Origin: Ryuthela nishihirai
Taxonomy: Eukaryota > Arthropoda > Arachnida > Araneae > Heptathelidae
Assembly: GCA_038380435.1 (NCBI GenBank)
Contig: JAWZYU010000757.1
Coordinates: 1-64,000, forward strand
Direction of reading: 5' to 3'
DNA: 64,000 bases
Within the stretch, counting starts at the first letter, position 1; every line of letters starts with the position of its first letter. Below are positions 10,561 to 22,380 of this stretch, in pieces. The position numbers and the translations under genes were made by a program. A model generated the notes under the pieces. It searched no databases, was not told where the DNA came from, and worked only from the letters and a program-made list of their open reading frames with translations.

Positions 10561-12320
10561 TATCTCTCCGATGAGTTGTATAGAGGGTGAATTTACCTTC
10601 TATCTCTCAGATGAATTGTATAGAGGGTGAATCTACCTTCTATCTCTCAGATGAGTTGTATAGAGGGTGAATTTAACTTCTATCTCTCAGATGAGTTGTA
10701 TAGAGGGTGAATTTCCCTTCTCTCTCTCAGATGAGTTGTATAGAGGGTGAATTTCCCTTCTATCTCTCAGATGAGTTGTATAGAGGGTGAATTTACCTTC
10801 TATCTCTCAGATGAGTTGAACAGAGGGTGAATTTACCTTCTATCTCTCAGATGAGTTGTATAGAGGGTGAATTTACCTTCTATCTCTCAGATGAGTTGTA
10901 TAGAGGGTGAATCTACCTTCTATCTCTCAGATGAGTTGTATAGAGGGTGAATTTACCTTCTATCACTCAGATGAGTTGTATAGAGGATGAATTTACCTTC
11001 TATCTCTCCGATGAGTTGTATAGAGGGCGAATTTCCCTTCTATCTCTCAGATGAGTTGTATAGAGGGTGAATTTACCTTCTATCTCTCAGATGAGTTGTA
11101 TAGAGGGTGAATTTCCCTTCTATCTCTCCGATGAGTTGTATAGAGGGTTAATTTACCTTCTATCTCTCCGATGAGTTGTATAGAGGGTGAATTTCCCTTC
11201 TATCTCTCCGATGAGTTGTATAGAGGGTGAATTTCCCTTCTTACTCTCAGATGAGTTGTATAGAGGGTGAATTTCCCTTCTATCTCTCAGATGAGTTGTA
11301 TAGAGGGTGAATTTTCCTTCTATCTCTCAGATGAGTTGTATAGAGGGTGAATTTCCCTTCTATCTCTCAGATGAGTTGTATAGAGGGTGAATTTACCTTC
11401 TATCTCTCCGATGAATTGTATAGAGGGTGAATTTCCCTTCTATCTCTCAGATGAGTTGTATAGAGGGTGAATTTCCCTTCTATCTCTCAGATGAGTTGTA
11501 TAGAGGGTGAATTTCCCTTCTATCTCTCAGATGAGTTGTATAGAGGGTGAATTTACCTTCTATCTCTCAGATGAGTTGAATAGAGGGTGAATTTACCTTC
11601 TATCTCTCAGATGAGTTGTATAGAGGGTGAATTTACCTTCTATCTCTCAGATGAGTTGTATACAGGGTGAATCTACCTTCTATCTCTCAGATGAGTTGTA
11701 TAGAGGGTGAATTTACCTTCTATCACTCAGATGAGTTGTATAGAGGAAGAATTAACTTCTATCTCTCCGATGAGTTGTATAGAGGGCGAATTTCCCTTCT
11801 ATCTCTCTGATGAGTTATATAGAGGGTGAATTTACCTTCTATCTCTCAGATGAGTTGTATAGAGTGTGAATTTACCTTCTATCTCTCCAATGAGTTGTAT
11901 AGAGGGTGAATTTCCCTTCTATCTCTCAGATGAGTTGTATAGAGGGTGAATTTACCTTCTATCTCTCAGATGAGTTGTATAGAGGATGAATTTACCTTCT
12001 ATCTCTCAGATGAGTTGTATAGAGGGTGAATTTCCCTTCTATCTCTCCGATGAGTTGTATAGAGGGTGAATTTACCTTCTATCTCTCAGATGAATTGTAT
12101 AGAGGGTGAATCTACCTTCTATCTCTCAGATGAGTTGTATAGAGGGTGAATTTACCTTCTATCTCTCAGATGAGTTGTATAGAGGGTGAATTTACCTTCT
12201 ATCTCTCAGATGAGTTGTATAGAGGGTGAATTTCCCTTCTATCTCTCCGATGAGTTGTATAGAGGGTGAATTTACCTTCTATCTCTCCGATGAGTTGTAT
12301 AGAGGGTGAATTTCCCTTCT
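10561..12320 (+). repeat. Clean family A block, relative of the indel-rich patch
   Basis: Regular 40-bp monomers with TCACTC at 10,961 and 11,721 (760 bp apart), TCTTACTCTC near 11,240, and the rare GAGGAAGAATT monomer at about 11,744. The last is shared with the patch at 10,261. The 11,744 monomer has also lost one base (GAATTAACTT). CTCTGATGAGTTATATAG at about 11,803 is shared with 2,289 and 6,688. The unique sharing of GGAAGAA suggests this block and the patch derive from one recent duplication. Confidence 0.7.
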
Positions 12321-14160
12321 ATCTCCCCGATGAGTTGTATAGAGGGTGAATTTCCCTTCTTACTCTCAGATGAGTTGTATAGAGGGTGAATTTCCCTTCT
12401 ATCTCTCAGATGAGTTGTATAGAGGGTGAATTTTCCTTCTATCTCTCAGATGAGTTGTATAGAGGGTGAATTTCCCTTCTATCTCTCAGATGAGTTGTAT
12501 AGAGGGTGAATTTCTCTTCTTACTCTCAGATGAGTTGTATAGAGGGTGAATTTCCCTTCTATCTCTCAGATGAGTTGTATAGAGGGTGAATTTCCCTTCT
12601 ATCTCTCAGATGAGTTGTATAGAGGGTGAATTTTCCTTCTATCTCTCAGATGAGTTGAATAGAGGGTGAATTTACATTCTATCTCTCAGATGAGTTGTAT
12701 AGAGGATGAATTTCCCTTCTATCTCTCCGATGAGTTGTATAGAGGGTGAATTTATCTTCTATCTCTCAGATGAGTTGAATAGAGGGTGAATTTACCTTCT
12801 ATCTCTCAGATGAGTTGTATAGAGGGTGAATTTACCTTCTATCTCTCAGATGAGTTGTATAGAGGGTGAATTTACCTTCTATCTCTCAGATCAGTTGTAT
12901 AGAGGGTGAATTTACCTTCTATCTCTCCGATGAGTTTTATAGAGGATGAATTACCCTTCTATCTCTCAGATGAGTTGTATAGAGGGTGAATATCCCTTCT
13001 ATCTCTCAGATGAGTTGTATAGAGGGTGAATTTCCCTTCTATCTCTCAGATGAGTTGTATAGAGGGTGAATTTACCTTCTATCTCTCAGATGAGTTGTAT
13101 AGAGGATGAATTTACCTTCTATCTCTCCGATGAGTTGTATAGAGGGTGAATTTCCCTTCTATCTCTCAGATGAGTTGTATAGAGGGTGAATTTCCCTTCT
13201 ATCTCTCAGATGAGTTGTATACAGGGTGAATTTCCCTTCTATCTCTCAGATGAGTTGTATAGAGGGTGAATTTACCTTCTATCTCTCAGATGAGTTGTAT
13301 AGAGGGTGAATTTCCCTTCTATCGCTCAGATGAGTTGTATAGAGGGTGAATTTACCTTCCATCTCTCAGATGAGTTGTATAGAGGGTGAATTTCCCTTCT
13401 ATCTCTCAGATGAGTTGTATAGAGGGTGAATTTCCCTTCTATCTCTCAGATGAGTTGTATAGAGGGTGAATTTACCTTCTATCTCTCAGATGAGTTGTAT
13501 AGAGGGTGAATTTCCCTTCTATCTCTCGGATGAGTTGTATAGAGGGTGAATTTATCTTCTATCTCTCCGATGAGTTGTATAGAGGGTGAATTTCCATTCT
13601 ATCTCTCCGATGAGTTGTATAGAGGGTGAATTTCCCTTCTTACTCTCAGATGAGTTGTATAGAGGGTGAATTTCCCTTCTATCTCTCAGATGAGTTGTAT
13701 AGAGGGTGAATTTTCCTTCTATCTCTCAGATGAGTTGTATAGAGGGTGAATTTCCCTTCTATCTCTCAGATGAGTTGTATAGAGGGTGAAGTTACCTTCT
13801 ATCTCTCCGATGAGTTGTAGAGAGGGTGAATTTCCCTTCTATCTCTCCGATGAGTTGTATAGAGGGTGAATTTCCCTTCTATCTCTCCGATGAGTTGTAT
13901 AGAGGGTGAATTTACCTTCTATCTCTCAGATGAATTGTATAGAGGGTGAATCTACCTTCTATCTCTCAGATGAGTTGTATAGAGGGTGAATTTACCTTCT
14001 ATCTCTCAGATGAGTTGTATAGAGGGTGAATTTACCTTCTATCTCTCAGATGAGTTGTATAGAGGGTGAATTTCCCTTCTATCTCTCAGATGAGTTGTAT
14101 AGAGGGTGAATTTACCTTCTATCTCTCAGATGAGTTGTATACAGGGTGAATTTCCCTTCT
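12321..14160 (+). repeat. 1,840-bp tandem duplication, left copy
   Basis: This unit of 46 monomers is followed directly by a second copy. Shared rare variants: ATCTCCCCGA at 12321/14161, GATCAGTTG at 12889/14729, GAGTTTTATAG at 12932/14772 and GAATATCCC near 12,988/14,828. The offset falls to 1,760 after about 13,200: ATCGCTCAG 13321/15081, TTTATCTTC near 13,551/15,311, GAAGTTACC 13,788/15,548. The left copy therefore holds two more monomers there, including a GTATACAGG unit. Confidence 0.85.
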
Positions 14161-15620
14161 ATCTCCCCGATGAGTTGTATAGAGGGTGAATTTCCCTTCT
14201 TACTCTCAGATGAGTTGTATAGAGGGTGAATTTCCCTTCTATCTCTCAGATGAGTTGTATAGAGGGTGAATTTTCCTTCTATCTCTCAGATGAGTTGTAT
14301 AGAGGGTGAATTTCCCTTCTATCTCTCAGATGAGTTGTATAGAGGGTGAATTTCTCTTCTTACTCTCAGATGAGTTGTATAGAGGGTGAATTTCCCTTCT
14401 ATCTCTCAGATGAGTTGTATAGAGGGTGAATTTCCCTTCTATCTCTCAGATGAGTTGTATAGAGGGTGAATTTTCCTTCTATCTCTCAGATGAGTTGAAT
14501 AGAGGGTGAATTTACATTCTATCTCTCAGATGAGTTGTATAGAGGATGAATTTCCCTTCTATCTCTCCGATGAGTTGTATAGAGGGTGAATTTATCTTCT
14601 ATCTCTCAGATGAGTTGAATAGAGGGTGAATTTACCTTCTATCTCTCAGATGAGTTGTATAGAGGGTGAATTTACCTTCTATCTCTCAGATGAGTTGTAT
14701 AGAGGGTGAATTTACCTTCTATCTCTCAGATCAGTTGTATAGAGGGTGAATTTACCTTCTATCTCTCCGATGAGTTTTATAGAGGATGAATTACCCTTCT
14801 ATCTCTCAGATGAGTTGTATAGAGGGTGAATATCCCTTCTATCTCTCAGATGAGTTGTATAGAGGGTGAATTTCCCTTCTATCTCTCAGATGAGTTGTAT
14901 AGAGGGTGAATTTACCTTCTATCTCTCAGATGAGTTGTATAGAGGATGAATTTACCTTCTATCTCTCCGATGAGTTGTATAGAGGGTGAATTTCCCTTCT
15001 ATCTCTCAGATGAGTTGTATAGAGGGTGAATTTACCTTCTATCTCTCAGATGAGTTGTATAGAGGGTGAATTTCCCTTCTATCGCTCAGATGAGTTGTAT
15101 AGAGGGTGAATTTACCTTCCATCTCTCAGATGAGTTGTATAGAGGGTGAATTTCCCTTCTATCTCTCAGATGAGTTGTATAGAGGGTGAATTTCCCTTCT
15201 ATCTCTCAGATGAGTTGTATAGAGGGTGAATTTACCTTCTATCTCTCAGATGAGTTGTATAGAGGGTGAATTTCCCTTCTATCTCTCGGATGAGTTGTAT
15301 AGAGGGTGAATTTATCTTCTATCTCTCCGATGAGTTGTATAGAGGGTGAATTTCCATTCTATCTCTCCGATGAGTTGTATAGAGGGTGAATTTCCCTTCT
15401 TACTCTCAGATGAGTTGTATAGAGGGTGAATTTCCCTTCTATCTCTCAGATGAGTTGTATAGAGGGTGAATTTTCCTTCTATCTCTCAGATGAGTTGTTT
15501 AGAGGGTGAATTTCCCTTCTATCTCTCAGATGAGTTGTATAGAGGGTGAAGTTACCTTCTATCTCTCCGATGAGTTGTAGAGAGGGTGAATTTCCCTTCT
15601 ATCTCTCAGATGAGTTGTAT
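14161..15620 (+). repeat. 1,840-bp tandem duplication, right copy
   Basis: Partner of 12,321-14,160, two monomers shorter. It ends after the GTAGAGAGGG monomer at about 15,579, beyond which the two copies differ. One private substitution is GTTTAGAGG at about 15,497. The close match by eye implies a recent event. Confidence 0.85.
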
Positions 15621-17160
15621 AGAGGGTGAATTTCCCTTCTATCTCTCAGATGAGTTGTATAGAGGGTGAATTTACCTTCTATCTCTCAGATGAGTTGAAT
15701 AGAGGGTGAATTTACCTTCTATCTCTCAGATGAGTTGTATAGAGGGTGAATTTACCTTCTATCTCTCAGATGAGTTGTATAGAGGGTGAATCTACCTTCT
15801 ATCTCTCAGATGAGTTGTATAGAGGGTGAATCTACCTTCTATCTCTCAGATGAGTTGTATAGAGGGTGAATTTCCCTTCTATCTCTCAGATGAGTTGTAT
15901 AGAGGGTGAATTTCCCTTCTATCTCTCAGATGAGTTGTATAGAGGGTGAATTTACCTTCTATCTCTCAGATGAGTTGAATAGAGGGTGAATTTACCTTCT
16001 ATCTCTCAGATGAGTTGTATAGAGGGTGAATTTACCTTCTATCTCTCAGATGAGTTGTATAGAGGGTGAATTTACCTTCTATCTCTCCAATGAGTTGTAT
16101 AGAGGATGAATTTCCCTTCTATCTCTCAGATGAGTTGTATAGAGGGTGAATTTCCCTTCTATCTCTCAGATGAGTTGTATAGAGGGTGAATTTCCCTTCT
16201 ATCTCTCAGATGAGTTGTATAGAGGGTGAATTTACCTTCTATCTCTCAGATGAGTTGTATACAGGGTGAATTTCCCTTCTATCTCTCAGAATGAGTTGTA
16301 TAGAGGGTGAATTACCTTCTATCTCTCAGATGAGTTGTATAGAGGGTGAATTTCCCTTCTATCGCTCAGATGAGTTGTATAGAGGGTGAATTTACCTTCC
16401 ATCTCTCAGATGAGTTGTATAGAGGGTGAATTTCCCTTCTATCTCTCAGATGAGTTGTATAGAGGGTGAATTTACCTTCTATCTCTCAGATGAGTTGTAT
16501 AGAGGGTGAATCTACCTTCTATCTCTCAGATGAGTTGTATAGAGGGTGAATTTCCCTTCTATCTCTCAGATGAGTTGTATAGAGGGTGAATTTACCATCT
16601 ATCTCTCAGATGAGTTGTATAGAGGGTGAATTTCCCTTCTATCTCTCCGATGAGTTGTATAGAGGGTGAATTTACCTTCTATCTCTCCGATGAGTTGTAT
16701 AGAGGGTGAATTTCCCTTCTATCTCTCCGATGAGTTGTATAGAGGGTGAATTTCCCTTCTTACTCTCAGATGAGTTTTATAGAGGGTGAGTTTCCCTTCT
16801 ATCTCTCAGATGAGTTGTATAGAGGGTGAATTTCCTTCTATCTCTCAGATGAGTTGTATAGAGGGTGAATTTCCCTTCTATCTCTCAGATGAGTTGTATA
16901 GAGGGTGAATTTACCTTCTATCTCTCCGATGAGTTGTAGAGAGGGTGAATTTCCCTTCTATCTCTCAGATGAGTTGTATAGAGGGTGAATTTCCCTTCTA
17001 TCTCTCAGATGAGTTGTATAGAGGGTGAATTTCCCTTCTATCTCTCAGATGAGTTGTATAGAGGGGTGAATTTACCTTTTATCTCTCAGATGAGTTGAAT
17101 AGAGGGTGAATTTACCTTCTATCTCTCAGATGAGTTGTATAGAGGGTGAATTTACCTTCT
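15621..17160 (+). repeat. Family A segment with compensating one-base indels
   Basis: Contains a copy of 8,463-8,800 at 16,261-16,620 (GTATACAGG, ATCGCTCAG, TTCCATCTC, GAATCTACC, TTTACCATC in order). One-base length changes occur at 16,290 (CAGAATGAG, +1), 16,312 (GAATTACC, -1), 16,831 (TTTCCTTC, -1) and 17,061 (GAGGGGTG, +1), so the register is restored each time. These resemble, at lower density, the changes in the 8.9-10.5 kb patch and occur in its relative. No gene is present. Confidence 0.65.
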
Positions 17161-18320
17161 ATCCCTCAGATGAGTTGTATAGAGGGTGAATCTACCTTCT
17201 ATCTCTCAGATGAGTTGTATAGAGGGTGAATCTACCTTCTATATCTCAGATGAGTTGTATAGAGGGTGAATTTCCCTTCTATCTCTCAGATGAGTTGTAT
17301 AGAGGGTGAATTTCCCTTCTATCTCTCAGATGAGTTGTATAGAGGGTGAATTTACCTTCTATCTCTCAGATGAGTTGAATAGAGGGTGAATTTACCTTCT
17401 ATCTCTCAGATGAGTTGTATAGAGGGTGAATTTACCTTCTATCTCTCAGATGAGTTGTATAGAGGGTGAATCTACCTTCTATCTCTCAGATGAGTTGTAT
17501 AGAGGGTGAATTTACCTTCTATCACTCAGATGAGTTGTATAGAGGATGAATTTACCTTCTATCTCTCCGATGAGTTGTATAGAGGGCGAATTTCCCTTCT
17601 ATCTCTCAGATGAGTTGTATAGAGGGTGAATTTACCTTCTATCTCTCAGATGAGTTGTATAGAGGGTGAATTTCACTTCTATCTCTCCGATGAGTTGTAT
17701 AGAGGGTTAATTTACCTTCTATCTCTCCGATGAGTTGTATAGAGGGTGAATTTCCCTTCTATCTCTCCGATGAGTTGTATAGAGGGTGAATTTCCCTTCT
17801 TACTCTCAGATGAGTTGTATAGAGGGTGAATTTCCCTTCTATCTCTCAGATGAGTTGTATAGAGGGTGAATTTTCCTTCTATCTCTCAGATGAGTTGTAT
17901 AGAGGGTGAATTTCCCTTCTATCTCTCAGATGAGTTGTATAGAGGGTGAATTTACCTTCTATCTCTCCGATGAGTTGTATAGAGGGTGAATTTCCCTTCT
18001 ATCTCTCAGATGAGTTGTATAGAGGGTGAATTTCCCTTCTATCTCTCAGATGAGTTGTATAGAGGGTGAATTTCCCTTCTATCTCTCAGATGAGTTGTAT
18101 AGAGGGTGAATTTACCTTCTATCTCTCAGATGAGTTGAATAGAGGGTGAATTTACCTTCTATCTCTCAGATGAGTTGTATAGAGGGTGAATTTACCTTCT
18201 ATCTCTCAGATGAGTTGTATAGAGGGTGAATCTACCTTCTATCTCTCAGATGAGTTGTATAGAGGGTGAATTTACCTTCTATCACTCAGATGAGTTGTAT
18301 AGAGGATGAATTTACCTTCT
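17161..18320 (+). repeat. Family A block parallel to the indel-rich patch
   Basis: Begins with ATCCCTCAG (17,161; patch counterpart 9,102) and carries the 760-bp TCACTC pair (17,521/18,281), GGGCGAATTTCCC, GAGGGTTAATT, TCTTACTCTC (17,800) and GAATTTTCC in the same order as 9.1-10.25 kb, in a perfect 40-bp register. It is a clean reference for what the patch should look like. Confidence 0.7.
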
Positions 18321-21300
18321 ATCTCTCAGATGAGTTGTACAGAGGGTGAATTTCTCTTCTATCTCTAAGATGAATTGTATAGAGGGTGAATTTCCCTTCT
18401 ATCTCTCAGATGAGTTGTATAGAGGGTGAATTTCCCTTCTATCTCTCAGATGAGTTGTATAGAGGGTGAATTTACCTTCTATCTCTCAGATGAGTTGAAT
18501 AGAGGGTGAATTTACCTTCTATCTCTCAGATGAGTTGTATAGAGTGTGAATTTACCTTCTATCTATCCAATGAGTTGTATAGAGGCTGAATTTCCCTTCT
18601 ATCTCTCAGATGAGTTGTATAGAGGGTGAATTTACCTTCTATCTCTCCGATGAGTTGTACAGAGGGTGAATTTCCCTTCTATCTCTCAGATGAATTGTAT
18701 AGAGGGTGAATTTCCCTTCTATCTCTCAGATGAGTTGTATAGAGGGTGAATTTCCCTTCTATCTCTCCGATGAGTCGTATAGAGGGTGAATTTCCCTTCT
18801 TACTCTCAGATGAGTTGTATAGAGGGTGAATTTACCTTCTATCTCTCAGATGAGTTGTATAGAGGGTGAATTTACCTTCTATCTCTCAGATGAGTTGAAT
18901 AGAGGGTGAATTTACCTTCTAACTCTCAGATGAGTTGTATAGAGGGTGAATTTACCTTCTATCTGTCAGATGAGTTGTATAGAGGGTGAATTTACCTTAT
19001 ATCTCTCACATGAGTTGTATATAGGGTGAATCTACCTTCTATCTCTCACATGAGTTGTATAGAGGGTGAATTTCCCTTCTATCACTCAGATGAGTTGTAT
19101 AGAGGATGAATTTACCTTCTATCTCTCCGATGAGTTGTATAGAGGGCGAATTTCCCTTCTATCTCTCAGATGAGTTGTATAGAGGGTGAATTTACCTTCT
19201 ATCTCTCAGATGAGTTGTATAGAGGGTGAATTTACCTTCTATCTCTCAGATGAGTTGTACAGAGGGTGAATTTTTCTTCTATCTCTAAGATGATTTGTAT
19301 AGAGGGTGAATTTCCCTTCTATCTCTCAGATGAGTTGTATAGAGGGTGAATTTCCCTTCTATCTCTCAGATGAGTTGTATAGAGGGTGAATTTCCCTTCT
19401 ATCTCTCAGATGAGTTGTATAGAGGGTGAATTTACCTTCTATCTCTCAGATGAGTTGAATAGAGGGTGAATTTACCTTCTATCTCTCAGATGAGTTGTAT
19501 AGAGGGTGAATTTACCTTCTATCTCTCAGATGAGTTGTATAGAGGGTGAATCTACCTTCTATCTCTCAGATGATTTGAATAGAGGGTGAATTTACCTTCT
19601 ATCTCTCAGATGAGTTGTAATAGAGGGCGAATTTCCCTTCTATCTCTCAGATGAGTTGTATAGAGGGTGAATTTCCCTTCTTACTCTCAGATGAGTTGTA
19701 TAGAGGGTGAATTTCCCTTCTATCTCTCAGATGAGTTGTATAGAGGGTGAATTTTCCTTCTATCTCTCAGATGAGTTGTATAGAGGGTGAATTTCCCTTC
19801 TATCTCTCAGATGAGTTGTATAGAGGGTGAATTTACCTTCTATCTCTCCGATGAGTTGTATAGAGGGTGAATTTACCTTCTATCTCTCAGATGAGTTGTA
19901 TAGAGGGTGAATTTCCCTTCTATCTCTCAGATGAGTTGTATAGAGGTTGAATTTCCCTTCTATCTCTCAGATGAGTTGTATAGAGGGTGAATTTACCTTC
20001 TATCTCTCAGATGAGTTGAATAGAGGGTGAATTTACCTTCTATCTCTCAGATGAGTTGTATACAGGGTGAATTTACCTTCTATCTCTCAGATGAGTTGTA
20101 TAGAGGGTCAATTTACCTTCCTATCTCTCAGATGAGTTGTATAGAGGGTGAATTTAACTTCTATCTCTCAGATGAGTTGTATAGAGGGTGAATTTCCCTT
20201 CTCTCTCTCAGATGAGTTGTATAGAGGGTGAATTTCCCTTCTAGATCTCAGATGAGTTGTATAGAGGGTGAATTTACCTTCTATCTCTCAGATGAGTTGA
20301 ATAGAGGGTGAATTTACCTTCTATCTCTCAGATGAGTTGTATAGAGGGTGAATTTACCTTCTATCTCTCCAATGAGTTGTATAGAGGGTGAATTTCCCTT
20401 CTATCTCTCAGATGAGTTGTATAGAGGGTGAATTTACCTTCTATCTCTCAGATGAGTTGTACAGAGGGTGAATTTCCCTTCTATCTCTCAGATGAATTGT
20501 ATAGAGGGTGAATTTCCCTTCTATCTCTCAGATGAGTTGTATAGAGGGTGAATTTCCCTTCTATCTCTCCGATGAGTTGTATAGAGGGTGAATTTCCCTT
20601 CTTACTCTCAGATGAGTTCTATAGAGGGTGAATTTACCTTCTATCTCTCAGATGAGTTGTATAGAGGGTGAATTTACCTTCTATCTCTCAGATGAGTTGA
20701 ATAGAGGGTGAATTTACCTTCTATCTCTCAGATGAGTTGTATAGAGGGTGAATTTACCTTCTATCTGTCAGATGAGTTGTATAGAGGGTGAATTTACCTT
20801 CTATCTCTCAGATGAGTTGTATAGAGGGTGAATTTACCTTCTATCTCTCAGATGAGTTGTACAGAGGGTGAATTTCTCTTCTATCTCTAAGATGAATTGT
20901 ATAGAGGGTGAATCTACCTTCTATCTCTCAGATGAGTTGTATAGAGGGTGAATTTAACTTCTATCTCTCAGATGAGTTGTATAGAGGGTGAATTTCCCTT
21001 CTCTCTCTCAGATGAGTTGTATAGAGGGTGAATCTACCTTCTATCTCTCAGATGAGTTGTATAGAGGGTGAAGTTACCTTCTATCACTCAGATGAGTTGT
21101 ATAGAGGATGAATTTACCTTCTATCTCTCCGATGAGTTGTATAGAGGGCGAATTTCCTTCTATCTCTCAGATGAGTTGTATAGAGGGTGAATTTACCTTC
21201 TATCTCTCAGATGAGTTGTATAAAGGGTGAATTTACCTTCTATCTCTCAGATGAGTTGTACAGAGGGTGAATTTCTCTTCTATCTCTAAGATGAATTGTA

Positions 21301-22380
21301 TAGAGGGTGAATTTCCCTTCTATCTCTCAGATGAGTTGTATAGAGGGTGAATTTCCCTTCTATCTCTCAGATGAGTTGTATAGAGGGTGAATTTCCCTTC
21401 TATCTCTCAGATGAGTTGTATAGAGGGTGAATTTACCTTCTATCTCTCAGATGAGTTGTATAGAGGGTGAATTTACCTTCTATCTCTCAGATGAGTTGTA
21501 TAGAGGGTGAATTTACCTTCTATCTCTCAGATGAGTTGTATAGAGGGTGAATTTACCTTCTATCTCTCAGATGAGTTGTATAGAGGGTGAATTTACCTTC
21601 TATCTCTCAGATGAGTTGTATAGAGGGCGAATTTCCCTTCTATCTCTCAGATGAGTTGTATAGAGGGTGAATTTCGCTTCTTACTCTCAGATGAGTTGTA
21701 TAGAGGGTGAATTTCCCTTCTATCTCTCAGATGAGTTGTATAGAGGGTGAATTTCCTTCTATCTCTCAGATGAGTTGTATAGAGGGGGTGAATTTCCCTT
21801 CTATCTCTCAGATGAGTTGTACTAGAGGGTGAATTTACCTTCTATCTCTCCGATGAGTTGTATAGAGGGTGAATTTCCCTTCTATCTCTCAGATGAGTTG
21901 TATAGAGGGTGAATTCCTTCTATCTCTCAGATGAGTTGAATAGAGGGTGAATTTACCTTCTATCTCTCAGATGAGTTGTATAGAGGGTGAATTTACCTTC
22001 TATCTCTCAGATGAGTTGTATAGAGGGTGAATCTACCTTCTATCTCTCAGATGAGTTGTATAGAGGGTGAATTTAACTTCTATCTCTCAGATGAGTTGTA
22101 TAGAGGGTGAATTTCCCTTCTCTCTCTCAGATGAGTTGTATAGAGGGTGAATTTCCCTTCTATCTCTCAGATGAGTTGTATAGAGGGTGAATTTACCTTC
22201 TATCTCTCAGATGAGTTGAATAGAGGGTGAATTTACCTTCTATCTCTCAGATGAGTTGTATAGAGGGTGAATTTACCTTCTATCTCTCAGATGAGTTGTA
22301 TAGAGGGTGAATCTACCTTCTATCTCTCAGATGAGTTGTATAGAGGGTGAATTTACCTTCTATCACTCAGATGAGTTGTA
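18321..22380 (+). repeat. Family A segment with scattered length variants
   Basis: Regular monomers with A markers (GTACAGAGG, TCTCTAAGATGAATTG near 18,364, 19,280, 20,886 and 21,280, TCTTACTCTC, TCTCTCTCAG). Single-base changes: GTAATAGAGG at 19,618 (+1), ACCTTCCTATC at 20,117 (+1), TTTCCTTC at 21,153 (-1). A denser cluster is annotated at 21,751-21,920. No coding feature. Confidence 0.65.
21751..21920 (+). repeat. Small cluster of indels
   Basis: Within about 170 bp there are TTTCCTTC (-1), GAGGGGGTGAA (+2), GTACTAGAGG (+1) and GAATTCCTTC (-2), while surrounding monomers are clean. The two-sided changes cancel, so register is almost unchanged. Like the 8.9-10.5 kb patch, this looks like residual sequencing error in homopolymers, though a genuine hotspot cannot be excluded. 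Confidence 0.65.

Larger units (their letters stand above)
1..22380 (+). repeat. Satellite domain A1
   Basis: This domain is defined by variant composition. Many monomers end TTTCCCT, and the diagnostic monomer TCTTACTCTC recurs (for example 681, 1721, 2761, 3641, 5080, 6120, 7200, 7360, 12360, 14200, 15400, 16760, 17800, 19680, 22520). Other A markers are TCACTC followed by GAGGAT and then GGGCGAATTTCCC, the pair GAGTGTGAA/CCAATGAG, and GTACAGAGG. The family B markers (CTATCTATC, the 39-bp GGATGATTTA unit, GATAAGTTGAATAGATGG) were not seen here. No gene or non-satellite sequence is present. The right edge is set where a tandemly duplicated transitional block begins. Confidence 0.75.
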
